Origin: Armatimonadota bacterium
GTDB lineage: Bacteria > Armatimonadota > Fimbriimonadia > Fimbriimonadales > Fimbriimonadaceae
NCBI GenBank assembly: GCA_025360125.1
Contig: JANYCU010000013.1
Location: 62,001-126,000 of the forward strand
Length of the DNA stretch: 64,000 nt
Reading direction: 5' to 3'
This document shows, piece after piece, positions 37,378 to 46,251 of this stretch (positions are counted from its first letter, which is position 1; each line of letters begins with the position of its first letter). The position numbers and the translations under genes were made by a program. The notes beneath the pieces are model-generated. The model was not told the DNA's origin. It did not search any database and was given only the letters and a program-made list of their open reading frames with translations.

Positions 37378-38364
37378 CTACTTTTCGAGGTTTGGATTGT
37401 CGGTCAGATACTTATCGGCCGATGCTTTGTCCACGAGAACGGTTGGCAAAATGATGCGTCGTTCTTTAGGCTTATTTCCCTTGAGGAGTTCCGCCGCGAC
37501 CTGGATTCCCATTGCGCCGGGGGTTGGATATTGGAACGTGGCGTCCATTTTTCCGGATTTGATCATGTCGACGACTTCTTTTTGACAGGCATCGATTCCG
37601 ACAAACAGAGGAGCCTTGCCTTTTGGATTTGCATCCCAAGCCAATCGGGCTCCGATAGCCATTTCGTCGTTGTGGGCGTAAACGCAATCGATTGCTTCGC
37701 CTTTTTGGAGGAATGACTCCATATAGTCGCGGGCTTTCTTGCGTTGGAAGCTGCAGTCATCGCCAGCGATAACTTTGATTCCGGGGAAGGTTTTGATGAC
37801 TTCCATGAATCCGTCGGCTCGATCCTTGGTTGCGGTGACGTTGGCCAATCCTTGAATCATGAGAACTGTTCCCTTTCCGTTGAGCTTGGTGGCAACATAT
37901 TTTCCGGCTTCGCGACCAATTTGCTTGTTATCGCCTCCAATGTAGCAAGTGTATTTTTCGCCGCTGATGTCTCGGTCGAGGAGGATGACGGAAACGCCCT
38001 TGTCGAAAGCCTTTTCGACGGCTTTGGTAACCGAAAGATCATTGGGTGAGACGAGCATGACCTTGGGATTTTTGACCATGAAGGTGTCGATGATGTTGTT
38101 TTGATTTTCGGACTTACCGGACGCGTCTTGGGCTTCGTAGGTGAAGTCGGCGGCATGCTTGTCAGCCTCAGCTTTGGTGGTAGCATCAAAAACCTTTCGC
38201 CAAGGGTCTTGCGAGTTGGCTTGGGAGAATACGACGAGGGGCTTATCGCCCGATGACGCTTGAGGAGAGTTGCCGTTTGATGGGGTTGAAGTGTTGTTTC
38301 CATCGTGTCCAGACGAACATCCGGCGATGAAGAGAAGGGCTAAGAGTGGTAAGAGATTTTTCAT
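37378..38364 (-). CDS. Ribose-type sugar-binding lipoprotein
   Basis: A 328-residue periplasmic sugar-binding protein of the RbsB family, anchored as a lipoprotein (lipobox IAGC, Cys16). After an Asn/Ser/Gly-rich linker the first lobe begins with LVVFSQANSQDPWRKVFDA; later segments LLDRDISGEKYTCYIGGDN and VYAHNDEMAIGARLAWDA are characteristic. It presents its sugar to the permease encoded directly upstream, whose stop overlaps its ATG by four bases. No ATPase gene is found in this cluster. Likely ligands are pentoses or deoxyhexoses, judging from the neighbouring isomerase. Confidence 0.92.
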   Translation of the reverse strand: MKNLLPLLALLFIAGCSSGHDGNNTSTPSNGNSPQASSGDKPLVVFSQANSQDPWRKVFDATTKAEADKHAADFTYEAQDASGKSENQNNIIDTFMVKNPKVMLVSPNDLSVTKAVEKAFDKGVSVILLDRDISGEKYTCYIGGDNKQIGREAGKYVATKLNGKGTVLMIQGLANVTATKDRADGFMEVIKTFPGIKVIAGDDCSFQRKKARDYMESFLQKGEAIDCVYAHNDEMAIGARLAWDANPKGKAPLFVGIDACQKEVVDMIKSGKMDATFQYPTPGAMGIQVAAELLKGNKPKERRIILPTVLVDKASADKYLTDNPNLEK

Positions 38365-39317
38365 GAGTCTTTGTTGCGTCCTATGCTCTGTAAATAGACA
38401 GCGACGAGAATGACGATTCCTTTCCAGCCCATTGACATATAGGTGTTAACCCCTTTGAGAACGAGCAGGATGTTGAGGCACACGATGAAGAGTGCTCCCA
38501 AAAATGTTCCGATGATGTTGCCGTTGCCACCGACCAAGGATGTGCCGCCAACAACGACTGCGGTGATGGCATCGAGTTCAAATCCGACGCCTCCGTCAGG
38601 ACTACCATTGGTATTCCTTGCGGTGTAGATAAGACTGGCGGCAGCAACGCATAAACCATTGATAGCATACGCCCCTATCCGCACTTTCGTCAAAGGAATT
38701 CCGGCATACCGGGCGGCTTGCTCGTTGCCTCCGAGCGCGTAAACGTAGCGACCAAAAACGGTTCTCCATAGGACAATGAGGGCAAGAATGGTGATGGCGA
38801 GCATTACCCAAGCGTTGGTTGGGACTCCGAAATGGGGGGCGAGGAGAAAATCGAGTTTGTCACCGAGTCCGCTGACGTTGGCATTGTTCGTATAAACGTA
38901 CGCGAAACCGCGAAGACTAACCATAGCGGCGAGGGTCACGACGAACGGCTGCATCTTAGTGATGCTGATGAAACCGCCGATACAAGCGCCGACGGTTGTT
39001 CCAAGTACAAGGACAAATGTGATCGTTGCGGGAGTCGAATGACCAGCAACGAGCCAGGTGGCGCAGACGCAGTTGAGCAAACCGAGCAAGGAACCGACGC
39101 TTAGGTCAATGCCACCAGTTAGGATGACGAACGTCATTCCGACGGCGAGGAGTCCGGGGACGGCCAATTGATTGAGAATATTAGCGAAGTTTGAAGCCGA
39201 AAAGAATTGCGGCCTGACTAAGATTGCGGCGGCGGCCAAAAGGGCGGCAAGGCCGACAAAGCCCTGATATTTTTGGAATATTGAAATCCAACTGCTTTGT
39301 TGGGATCGTGACCGCAT
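38361..39317 (-). CDS. Ribose-type ABC sugar permease
   Basis: A 318-residue inner-membrane permease of the RbsC family from the ATG at 39317; a TTG at 39359 gives a longer reading with a polar N-terminus unlike the family. Eight to ten hydrophobic helices are visible. VILTGGIDLSVGSLLGL and DAITAVVVGGTSLVGGNGNI are the signature segments. It is the first gene of the operon and is divergent from the GH172 gene, sharing a 64-base control region at 39318-39381. The two-domain RbsA ATPase normally encoded next to it is absent. Confidence 0.92.
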   Translation of the reverse strand: MRSRSQQSSWISIFQKYQGFVGLAALLAAAAILVRPQFFSASNFANILNQLAVPGLLAVGMTFVILTGGIDLSVGSLLGLLNCVCATWLVAGHSTPATITFVLVLGTTVGACIGGFISITKMQPFVVTLAAMVSLRGFAYVYTNNANVSGLGDKLDFLLAPHFGVPTNAWVMLAITILALIVLWRTVFGRYVYALGGNEQAARYAGIPLTKVRIGAYAINGLCVAAASLIYTARNTNGSPDGGVGFELDAITAVVVGGTSLVGGNGNIIGTFLGALFIVCLNILLVLKGVNTYMSMGWKGIVILVAVYLQSIGRNKDS

Positions 39318-39381
39318 GGTTGTGAGTTTCGAGGATTCTACCCATCGCGTTCTATGCAAGAATGGATTTTAGAGATTAACC

Positions 39382-41016
39382 ATGCGTCGTTCTTCATTTG
39401 TAATCATATCCATACTTTCAATTGCCTTTTTGAGTCGCGGGGCTCATGGCCAAGTCAGTACGGGGCCGTTGGGCAATTTAATTCAACCTCAGGACGGAAT
39501 TAGCCGTCGAGAGTCTTCTACTTTTCGATTGGGAAAAGACGGCAAGTACGACCGAAATGCGCCACCACTTGGCGACAACACCGAGCGTAGCAACCGCGAC
39601 AACTTTCGGGTTGAACCGGGCCAAACTCATGTATTGATGGACCAAAAGGGGCCAGGGATTGTGACCCATATGTGGTTGACGTTCTTGGGTCCGGAGGTTC
39701 AGCAGTGGGCTCCTCAGGGTTCTGCGAATCATCAGGAAATGTTGTTGAGGATTTATTTTGATGGGGCAAAGAAGCCGCAAGTGGAAGCTCCGGTTGGAGA
39801 CTTTTTTGCCAATGCGTTTGGAAAGCGATCGGAAGTCATCAGTTTGCCCGTGATTGTGGACGATGGCGACGCTTATAACAGTTTCTGGCAGATGCCTTTT
39901 CGCAAGTCGTGTCGAATCGAGATTGTCAACCAGAGCACAAAGAACATTAACCTACTCTATTACAATATCGACTGGATTCAGAAGACGAGCTTGCCGAAGG
40001 ATACGCCTTACTTTCACGCTCAGTACCGCCAGGAATACCCGGCTGAGCACGGCAAGGATTACACCATTTTAGAAACCACAGGCAAGGGCCACTACGTCGG
40101 AACTGTATTGTCGGTCCGAACTCGGAGTCCGAGTTGGTTTGGCGAAGGCGACGAAAAGATCTACATTGACGGTGAGAAAACTGCCTCGATATGGGGCACA
40201 GGCACTGAGGATTACTTCCTGGCGGCCTGGGGACTTCAGAAGAACTCGACGCCGTACTTTGGCACTCCGTATTTTGACCAATGGGGGATCGTCGGTGGGC
40301 ACACCAGCGCATATCGCTGGCATTTGAATGATCCTATTGTCTTTCAGAAAGGGATCAAGGTTACGATTGAGCACATGGGATGGATGTCGCCCGACGAAAA
40401 TCCTGAACACAAGTCGAACAGTTGGAACGAGCGAGAAGATGACTTTTCGAGCGTCGCGTTTTGGTATCAGCAGGGAGAATCGACGTTTACTGCTCGGGCA
40501 CCTGGTGCGAAAGAACGCACTTTGCCAAGTCTTGAGCGGGTGACGGCATACGCAGCGAATAATCCGGCGGTTAAGCATGGCGATGGAACGGCGGGACCTC
40601 AGAACCTGGACATGTTCGACCATCCTCAGCTGCTGTATCAACCAAAAAGCGAGCGCGGGGCTTTCGTCGAAATTCCAATTTCGGTTAAGACCAAGGAGCC
40701 GCTTCGGCTGTTGCTCAACTGCTGCACGTCGTACGACTTTGGCATTTATCAGCCTTATTTGAACGGAGTGAAGATCGGCGGTCCGGTTGACTTGTATGCC
40801 GCAAAGACGGCCGACAAGGAGATTCATCTTCTCGACTTTTGGCCAGAGCCGGGGGACTACACACTTCGGTTAGAGTGCGTTGGCAAGAATCCGGCAGCAC
40901 AGGGTTATTTCCTGGGAATTGAGTCGGTACGATTGCGCGAGCGTCGGCCGAGGGTTAAGACGATGGGTTGGGAGAAAGACGTGGATTGGCGTAAGGATCA
41001 GCGATTGGGCGGATAG
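39382..41016 (+). CDS. Secreted DUF2961 / glycoside hydrolase family 172-type enzyme
   Basis: A 544-residue secreted protein (signal peptide 1-23). The family core is clear: RDNFRVEPGQTHVLMDQKGP with PGIVTHMWL, VGDFFANAFGK, and the catalytic-region motif GTGTEDYF with Glu276. GH172 enzymes cleave or transglycosylate furanosides, including alpha-D-fructofuranosides and D-arabinofuranosides. A C-terminal jelly-roll domain (about 400-544) distinguishes it from the shorter paralogue at 46252-47337, and its last 16 residues recur exactly in a decayed remnant at 44017. It is divergent from the sugar-transport operon. Confidence 0.9.
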   Translation: MRRSSFVIISILSIAFLSRGAHGQVSTGPLGNLIQPQDGISRRESSTFRLGKDGKYDRNAPPLGDNTERSNRDNFRVEPGQTHVLMDQKGPGIVTHMWLTFLGPEVQQWAPQGSANHQEMLLRIYFDGAKKPQVEAPVGDFFANAFGKRSEVISLPVIVDDGDAYNSFWQMPFRKSCRIEIVNQSTKNINLLYYNIDWIQKTSLPKDTPYFHAQYRQEYPAEHGKDYTILETTGKGHYVGTVLSVRTRSPSWFGEGDEKIYIDGEKTASIWGTGTEDYFLAAWGLQKNSTPYFGTPYFDQWGIVGGHTSAYRWHLNDPIVFQKGIKVTIEHMGWMSPDENPEHKSNSWNEREDDFSSVAFWYQQGESTFTARAPGAKERTLPSLERVTAYAANNPAVKHGDGTAGPQNLDMFDHPQLLYQPKSERGAFVEIPISVKTKEPLRLLLNCCTSYDFGIYQPYLNGVKIGGPVDLYAAKTADKEIHLLDFWPEPGDYTLRLECVGKNPAAQGYFLGIESVRLRERRPRVKTMGWEKDVDWRKDQRLGG

Positions 41017-41041
41017 TGGTGGGCGCCATAGCGGCAATTAA

Positions 41042-41109
41042 CTGATGGCTTGACTAGGTCTCTCACGGTTAACAACTACTTCATAGCTGGTTGTTAACCG
41101 TTCCATCAG
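41042..41109. repeat. Long imperfect hairpin after the GH172 gene
   Basis: A perfect 12-bp inverted repeat, ACGGTTAACAAC at 41065-41076 and GTTGTTAACCGT at 41090-41101, is framed by CTGATGG (41042-41048) and CCATCAG (41103-41109). A TCGGGC-TTC-GCCCGA hairpin follows near 41112-41126. No T-run follows the main stem, so it is not a standard terminator. It lies about 100 bases before the next gene. Confidence 0.6.
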
Positions 41110-41207
41110 GTTCGGGCTTCGCCCGACACAACTGCCTCTCCCCAACATTGCTAGGGTTGGTGACCCTATCATTCCTGATAGACTTGCATCCTCGGTAACT
41201 GGGCTCT

Positions 41208-43718
41208 ATGTTAATTGTTGTTTGTTCAATCCTTTTCAATTCTGCGCCAGCGACGCGGGTTCAGACCATGGATGCGAGCATCCTCATCGATGGGCGAGGA
41301 TTTGTTACTTCCCTTCAGTCTCGGAAAACGGGTCAGGAGTACGCTCCAAAAGGTCACTCTTCCCCACTATTGAGTCTGCAGGACCACGGCAAATTGATCG
41401 AGCCTACTCGGGCGGACTTTCTGAATTCTCACCGAGAGGTCAAACTTTCGTATCCCAACGGCTCGATCGCAACGGTCAAGATCGCAGACAAAGATCGGTA
41501 TTTCAGGTTTGAATTGTTATCCCTCAAGAACCGTGGCGCGGTAGACGACATCGTTTGGGGGCCATTGCATACCAAAGTTTCCCAGTTCATTGGCGACATC
41601 ATCGGGGTAGTCCATGACGACCAGTGGGCAATTGGAATGGTTGGCCTAACTGACAATACGATTGCGGGACCTCCGATTGATGGCGATTGCTACGGAATGG
41701 CGTACTTCGTCCATTCTCCAGACCCGGCAAAGATTCCCGTCAGGGCTCCATTTAAGGAGGGGCAGCGCTTTAATATCGGTGGCGATGGGGTCAATGATGT
41801 TGCGTTTTATTCGCATCCCGAGGAATATTTCCAGCAGGTGTTTGGTAGTGGTGCACAGTTAGAACCAGAGTTTGGGTCTTCCATCGCCTTTAACTCTCGT
41901 GACCGTCGAAAGCCAAAGACTCACTTCTTTTCCCTTCTTCCGGGGTTCAAAGGGTCTCGCCCGCGCAACCAAATTTCTGACCCAGTGAATGTTGATTTTA
42001 TCGGTTCAGGGGTTGCGCTATATGCTTGCCCTGCAGCGAATGCGTTGTCAGCAATTGAGAATATTCAGATCGCCGAAAAATTGCCTCATGTGATGATGGA
42101 CGGCAAATGGGTGCGGGATCCGAGCGGTCAGAAACCAGACATCCCGTGGTATGGGGCGCATGACAAGTTGATTGAGTATGCGGACGCACTCGGGTTAAAA
42201 GCGGTTCAGGATGAAAGTCAGGGTGAATATTACGCTAACCCAGCCGACCACTGGCAGGGCAAACGTGTGAGGTTTTCCAACGGTAAGAACCAAACGTACA
42301 AAGAGTTTACGACTCAACTAAGCCAGCATGGGATCAAGTACGGTCTGCACACGCTATGTCTTTTTTTACAACCTGGACGCTGCACCGACATTTCGCCCGT
42401 TCCCAGCCGAAACCTCCAAACCGTTTTGCGCACCAAGCTGGCAAAAGCGGTGTCAGCTTCAGATACGGATATTGAGGTCACAGATCCTTCGTTTTTGGCA
42501 GAGGATGGCACTTGGCCGATGCGGGACGGCTCGAACACGCTTCGAATTGGAGACGAATTGCTGATTTACGCCGGGATTAGCGACAGTAGTCCGCACGTTT
42601 TGAAAAGGGTAAAGCGAGGTCAGTTTGGTACGAAACCTCACGCCCATAGTTCGGGAGACGAACTATCTAAACTGCAAATGAACTGCTACAACGGTTTCGT
42701 TCCGGACATGGAAGGAATGTTGCAATATGCCGATTACTATGCGAATGTCCTAGCCGAGAATGGGATGGAGTACATCGATTTCGACGGATTGGAGAGCACG
42801 GTTTATCAGAATCACGGCTACTTCGGGGTTCGCCGATTCTTCCGACGTCTGTTCGATACTTACGCCGCCAAGACGGGCGGAAAAGCTCTTCGCGTGATGG
42901 GCTCAAATGTGTTTTCGGGAGGTTGGGAGTACATGAGTGTGTGCAACATGGGGGGAGATAACAATATGTTTGATCCCGTCCTCAATCGCTGGGGAATTGA
43001 GGGCAAGGACGTTCGAAACGGGTTTAGCAACAGCTACTTACCTGCGACATTCGGCATTCAGAATTTGCACCGCGACTGGTCGGTGTTTGATGCAGAGAAC
43101 CTCCAGGCCAAGTCAATTGGTTGGGATGCGACCTATATGTTGGGATTGAGCCAAGACACCGTCGAGCATTGCGGCGAAAAGGAATCGATCTTTAAGGCGT
43201 TTCGGACGTGGGAAGTCGCACGGTCTTTGGGTGTTTTTACTCAGTCAATAAAGAATGTCTTGAAGGATATGAGTTTGAAGTTTCACTTGGAGCGGTCGGT
43301 TGGTGGCTCCTTTCTTTTGACTCCGATCAAGGAGAGTCGAGGTTCGCTAACTGGTCAGGGTGAGATGAGCTTGGCGAATGAGACCGCGGGCCATTCGTTA
43401 GGGTTTTCGATTCGATTTCTCGGCCCAGTAGTGTCATGCAGAATTAATTTGCCGGGAAGGAAGTCGGTAGTTTGCAATCGGGCTATTGAGGCAGGTCAGT
43501 TCGTTTACAGCTATGGTGATCATGTCTATTTGGCAGACAAGAATCGCCAGGTAGTTGCTGAATTGAGTGTCGGCCGAGCGGCCATTGCTCCGGCTGGGAA
43601 ATCGAAAATTGAAGTGAATGCGGTCCCCCAAGCCCCTTCACTTGCCAAGATGGACGTTGTGGTTTGGGTTGAAGGCAAACCCGTTCGGATTGGCCCAAAT
43701 CCGCGCCTCAGAAATTGA
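41208..43718 (+). CDS. Unclassified secreted glycosidase-like protein
   Basis: An 836-residue protein with a short hydrophobic N-terminus. Residues 20-290 look like a beta-sandwich. A TIM-barrel-like region follows with WYGAHDKLIEYADALGL and, at its core, EYIDFDGLES (Asp524 and Asp526), resembling the nucleophile strand of alpha-galactosidase-type barrels. A beta insertion of about 80 residues (near 400-485, including LRIGDELLIYAGI) interrupts the barrel. The tail (about 700-836) is another beta domain. I recognise no named family. It is co-directional with the GH172 gene, 190 bases away. The function is inferred only from fold-like patterns. Confidence 0.7.
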   Translation: MLIVVCSILFNSAPATRVQTMDASILIDGRGFVTSLQSRKTGQEYAPKGHSSPLLSLQDHGKLIEPTRADFLNSHREVKLSYPNGSIATVKIADKDRYFRFELLSLKNRGAVDDIVWGPLHTKVSQFIGDIIGVVHDDQWAIGMVGLTDNTIAGPPIDGDCYGMAYFVHSPDPAKIPVRAPFKEGQRFNIGGDGVNDVAFYSHPEEYFQQVFGSGAQLEPEFGSSIAFNSRDRRKPKTHFFSLLPGFKGSRPRNQISDPVNVDFIGSGVALYACPAANALSAIENIQIAEKLPHVMMDGKWVRDPSGQKPDIPWYGAHDKLIEYADALGLKAVQDESQGEYYANPADHWQGKRVRFSNGKNQTYKEFTTQLSQHGIKYGLHTLCLFLQPGRCTDISPVPSRNLQTVLRTKLAKAVSASDTDIEVTDPSFLAEDGTWPMRDGSNTLRIGDELLIYAGISDSSPHVLKRVKRGQFGTKPHAHSSGDELSKLQMNCYNGFVPDMEGMLQYADYYANVLAENGMEYIDFDGLESTVYQNHGYFGVRRFFRRLFDTYAAKTGGKALRVMGSNVFSGGWEYMSVCNMGGDNNMFDPVLNRWGIEGKDVRNGFSNSYLPATFGIQNLHRDWSVFDAENLQAKSIGWDATYMLGLSQDTVEHCGEKESIFKAFRTWEVARSLGVFTQSIKNVLKDMSLKFHLERSVGGSFLLTPIKESRGSLTGQGEMSLANETAGHSLGFSIRFLGPVVSCRINLPGRKSVVCNRAIEAGQFVYSYGDHVYLADKNRQVVAELSVGRAAIAPAGKSKIEVNAVPQAPSLAKMDVVVWVEGKPVRIGPNPRLRN

Positions 43719-43819
43719 CCACGGCAGCAAATTTGAACAGAGGGCTGACCTACGCATAGGCGTTGCCGTTGAATAAATCGGACGAACCTCCGGCATTGAA
43801 GATCGAGAGGCGAATTTTT

Positions 43820-44017
43820 TTGCCACCCCGAATCCGCCTATATAAGTATCCTTTTTCAGACCATATCGCACTCTCCGTCAACGTTATAAAGCATGCGGGT
43901 CAAGGCTGTGTCTTAAGAATCGAATCGGTTCGCCATCGCTAACGAACGCCAAGAGTTAACGCCAAGGGTTGGGAGAAGGACGTGGATTGGCGCAAGGATC
44001 AGCGGTTGGGCGGCTAA
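43820..44017 (+). pseudogene. Decayed C-terminal remnant of a DUF2961/GH172 gene
   Basis: Read in the frame that ends at the TAA at 44015-44017, the DNA encodes IESVRHR, a stop (43940-43942), then RTPRVNAKGWEKDVDWRKDQRLGG. The intact GH172 gene ends IESVRLRERRPRVKTMGWEK and so on, with the last 16 residues identical; the base differences there are all synonymous. Upstream, IRLYKYPFSDH...NVIKHAGQG can also be aligned with the intact jelly-roll end. There is no start codon or longer frame, so it is a relic of a lost paralogue. The rest of 43719-44148 shows nothing else. Confidence 0.75.
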
Positions 44018-44148
44018 CTGCCTCAAGCCCAGCACGAAAGGAGAGTCGTTAGAAAAGACAACCACAATGTCCACGTCTTACTCGGGATCGGCGGCAACAC
44101 ATGTGCTCGAGCCTTGCCGCCAAGATATCGAACGTGGAAGAATGAGGA

Positions 44149-44736
44149 ATGGAATATGCCAATATTTTTGCCGAGCTACGAAGTGAACTCGAAACCCTAA
44201 GGAACCGTTTGAGTGAGTTGGAGAATCGACAATTCACCAACGGGCCCCCCATCGAATGTACAAAGTTGACAATCGTCGATTCGCAAAATACGACGGTCGC
44301 AGTAATTGATGAAACCGGATTTCTACGATGCTCGAAATTATTGATCGAAAAACCAGGGGCAGGGTCTTGGCTCGCATATGATCCTCAGTTTGGTGAATTC
44401 ACGATTTTCGGGAGCGGTTACGAGGGGTCTCATCCGGTAAAGCTTGTCGCACTGAATGAAAATGGTCTTGGGAGAATTACTCTCTACCCACCGTCTCATC
44501 ACCAATCACAGTCATTTGTTAGGGTCACACCAGATTCAAATGGAGGTCGTATGGAGTTAGGCGACGCATTTGGTAAAACTATTTGTGATATCAACACGAG
44601 CAGTGCTGGATCAACCATGTTCCTTAAGTCCAATGACCCGCAAATGGGCAGTGTCACTTTGGGGGTAGATGGTTCCGGCAACGGGAATCTGGTCACCAAG
44701 AATGCCATCGGATTAGAAAGTGGTTCAGTTCCGTAA
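44149..44736 (+). CDS. Protein of unknown function with N-terminal coiled coil
   Basis: A 195-residue protein. Residues 1-27 are a leucine/glutamate coiled coil (FAELRSELETLRNRLSELEN). The remainder is a series of short beta strands separated by Gly, Asp and Asn, without membrane helices or signal peptide, and could form a trimeric or solenoid-like fibre. I do not recognise it. It is the first of three small proteins of unknown function between the carbohydrate genes. Confidence 0.6.
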   Translation: MEYANIFAELRSELETLRNRLSELENRQFTNGPPIECTKLTIVDSQNTTVAVIDETGFLRCSKLLIEKPGAGSWLAYDPQFGEFTIFGSGYEGSHPVKLVALNENGLGRITLYPPSHHQSQSFVRVTPDSNGGRMELGDAFGKTICDINTSSAGSTMFLKSNDPQMGSVTLGVDGSGNGNLVTKNAIGLESGSVP

Positions 44737-44998
44737 ATCAAAATCAAATTTACGGGGGTAACTTAGTGTTCGACTAGCAACTGTATGGACGGGACAAGTC
44801 CCGAACGCAAAAGAGGTGACATGTCTTATCGTCAATGCGAGATGCTCCGAGCTTAAGCAGGGAAGGTTAAGATTTGGACGTCCGAATTCAATACACTGAT
44901 TTCTCCCCCTTCACGTCGCTTAGCGCGGAAATCGTCTCCAGTGCCAAACAAGGTGCAGTGGCCCACCCCGCAAAATGCATAGGTAGAATGGCCATAAA

Positions 44999-45721
44999 GT
45001 GGAAGATCTTGATACAAGCTGTTCGGAGCAAAAACCCCCTACGTCTTCGCCCCAGAAGACAAGCCTCACATGGCGCATCGCGCGGTATCTCCTTCTCGTT
45101 GTCATCTCAGCCGCCATGTCAGAATTTTTACACGTGGAATTCATCCACAAGGTAAGCGACAAATTCACAGAATATGCAAGGGAAGTCCAGCCTTTAGCAT
45201 TAGTGGAGGACTTCCTTTCGGTCCTCACTTCGGGCCAAGAACCAGTGGCCAAGCATTCGACTTTTGGGAATCGTACGCTCGCTGAGCAAGCCCAAGATTT
45301 GAGCGATTCATCAAAGGTGTCCCCGACTTCGGGGCATGGCACAATAGGAGTTCTGACTCAGATCCCTCACGCTACATGGTATGTCTTGCGGAAGTCATTC
45401 TCCCAAGGGTGGGTGTCCTTTGTCATCATTGTCCTCGCAATTGGGCTCGCCTATCGTGCGGCAATTCGAAATACTGATGACGGAAATCTCACTCGGGCGT
45501 ACCGAATTGTTATTGCCCCCATGGTTGGCCTCGTCATGATGGGCATTCTCATGCTAGTTGCCGTGGGAATTGCTGCGCTGACAACAACAGTAATTTCGTT
45601 TTTTTCGATCATTTTCTCACCCGCAGTCCTCGTGGGTTCGTTGAAAGAAGAGCGAATTCATCGTTTAACCGAACAGATTGCGCATCGGCTGCCGCACAAT
45701 CCAACTAATCCGAATGCGTAG
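44999..45721 (+). CDS. Membrane protein of unknown function
   Basis: A 240-residue protein starting with GTG at 44999, with an AGGTAG 12 bases upstream. A polar, Ser/Pro-rich N-terminus of 24 residues precedes one hydrophobic helix (27-45). A loop of about 90 residues follows, then two or three helices (about 136-153 and 168-213) and a basic tail. The loop may lie outside the membrane. No family is recognised. A small CGGGAC-AA-GTCCCG hairpin sits at 44790-44803 in the gap before it. Confidence 0.6.
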   Translation: MEDLDTSCSEQKPPTSSPQKTSLTWRIARYLLLVVISAAMSEFLHVEFIHKVSDKFTEYAREVQPLALVEDFLSVLTSGQEPVAKHSTFGNRTLAEQAQDLSDSSKVSPTSGHGTIGVLTQIPHATWYVLRKSFSQGWVSFVIIVLAIGLAYRAAIRNTDDGNLTRAYRIVIAPMVGLVMMGILMLVAVGIAALTTTVISFFSIIFSPAVLVGSLKEERIHRLTEQIAHRLPHNPTNPNA

Positions 45722-45847
45722 TGACGGGCCATTGCCACCCAAGAAACTATTTTCACTCAAAAATATATATCCGTGACTTATGGGAGTAAGAAAGGTTATT
45801 AGGCTAGGCAATTTAGTTTTGCTGGACTGCTTTAGAGGAAAAAATTT

Positions 45848-46189
45848 ATGAGTGATCGATATGTTAAAGAAGTAGACGTCGTTGAGTCATCGAGCTCCAA
45901 CGCCCTGATAATCTTGGTTGTCGCCATTATTGCCATCGCCGTTATTGCAATGGTTGTTTGGCAACCGTGGGCTGCGCCACAAGCGCCAACCAATACAACG
46001 ACTATCATTCACGACAATCAGGCGAAAGCACCAGACAATCGTCCGATTATCATCAACCCGCCACCTGCCAAGCAAGGGGATACGAAGATTGACATTCATA
46101 ACGATGTGACTCCGCCTCCGACCAAGACTGATACCAACAGTAATAACGGAGCAGCGAATAACGACGCTGGGGCCAACAACTCAGCTTAG
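45848..46189 (+). CDS. Small single-helix membrane protein with Pro/Asn-rich tail
   Basis: A 113-residue protein with one hydrophobic helix at residues 19-42 (ALIILVVAIIAIAVIAMVV), and then a Pro/Thr/Asn-rich, low-complexity tail of some 70 residues ending in GANNSA. The strong AGAGGAA site before the ATG suggests good expression. The topology would place the tail outside the cytoplasm. No family is recognised. It ends at a very strong terminator. Confidence 0.7.
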   Translation: MSDRYVKEVDVVESSSSNALIILVVAIIAIAVIAMVVWQPWAAPQAPTNTTTIIHDNQAKAPDNRPIIINPPPAKQGDTKIDIHNDVTPPPTKTDTNSNNGAANNDAGANNSA

Positions 46190-46202
46190 TTGGGTCTTGA
46201 AG

Positions 46203-46240
46203 CAAAAAAAGGGGATGCCAAGTGGCATCCCCTTTTTTTT
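46203..46240. terminator. Bidirectional rho-independent terminator
   Basis: Near-perfect stem: seven A plus GGGGATGCCA (46211-46220), then AG, then TGGCATCCCC and eight T. It separates two convergent genes ending at 46189 (+) and 46252 (-). Confidence 0.93.
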
Positions 46241-46251
46241 GCCGTCGAATG

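Noticed and set aside
41208-43718. Assignment of the 836-residue protein to a named glycoside hydrolase family
   Set aside because: The barrel-like motif alone is too weak to name a family.
44920-45342. 140-residue - strand frame
   Set aside because: Antisense to the membrane-protein gene at 44999-45721, without start signals.
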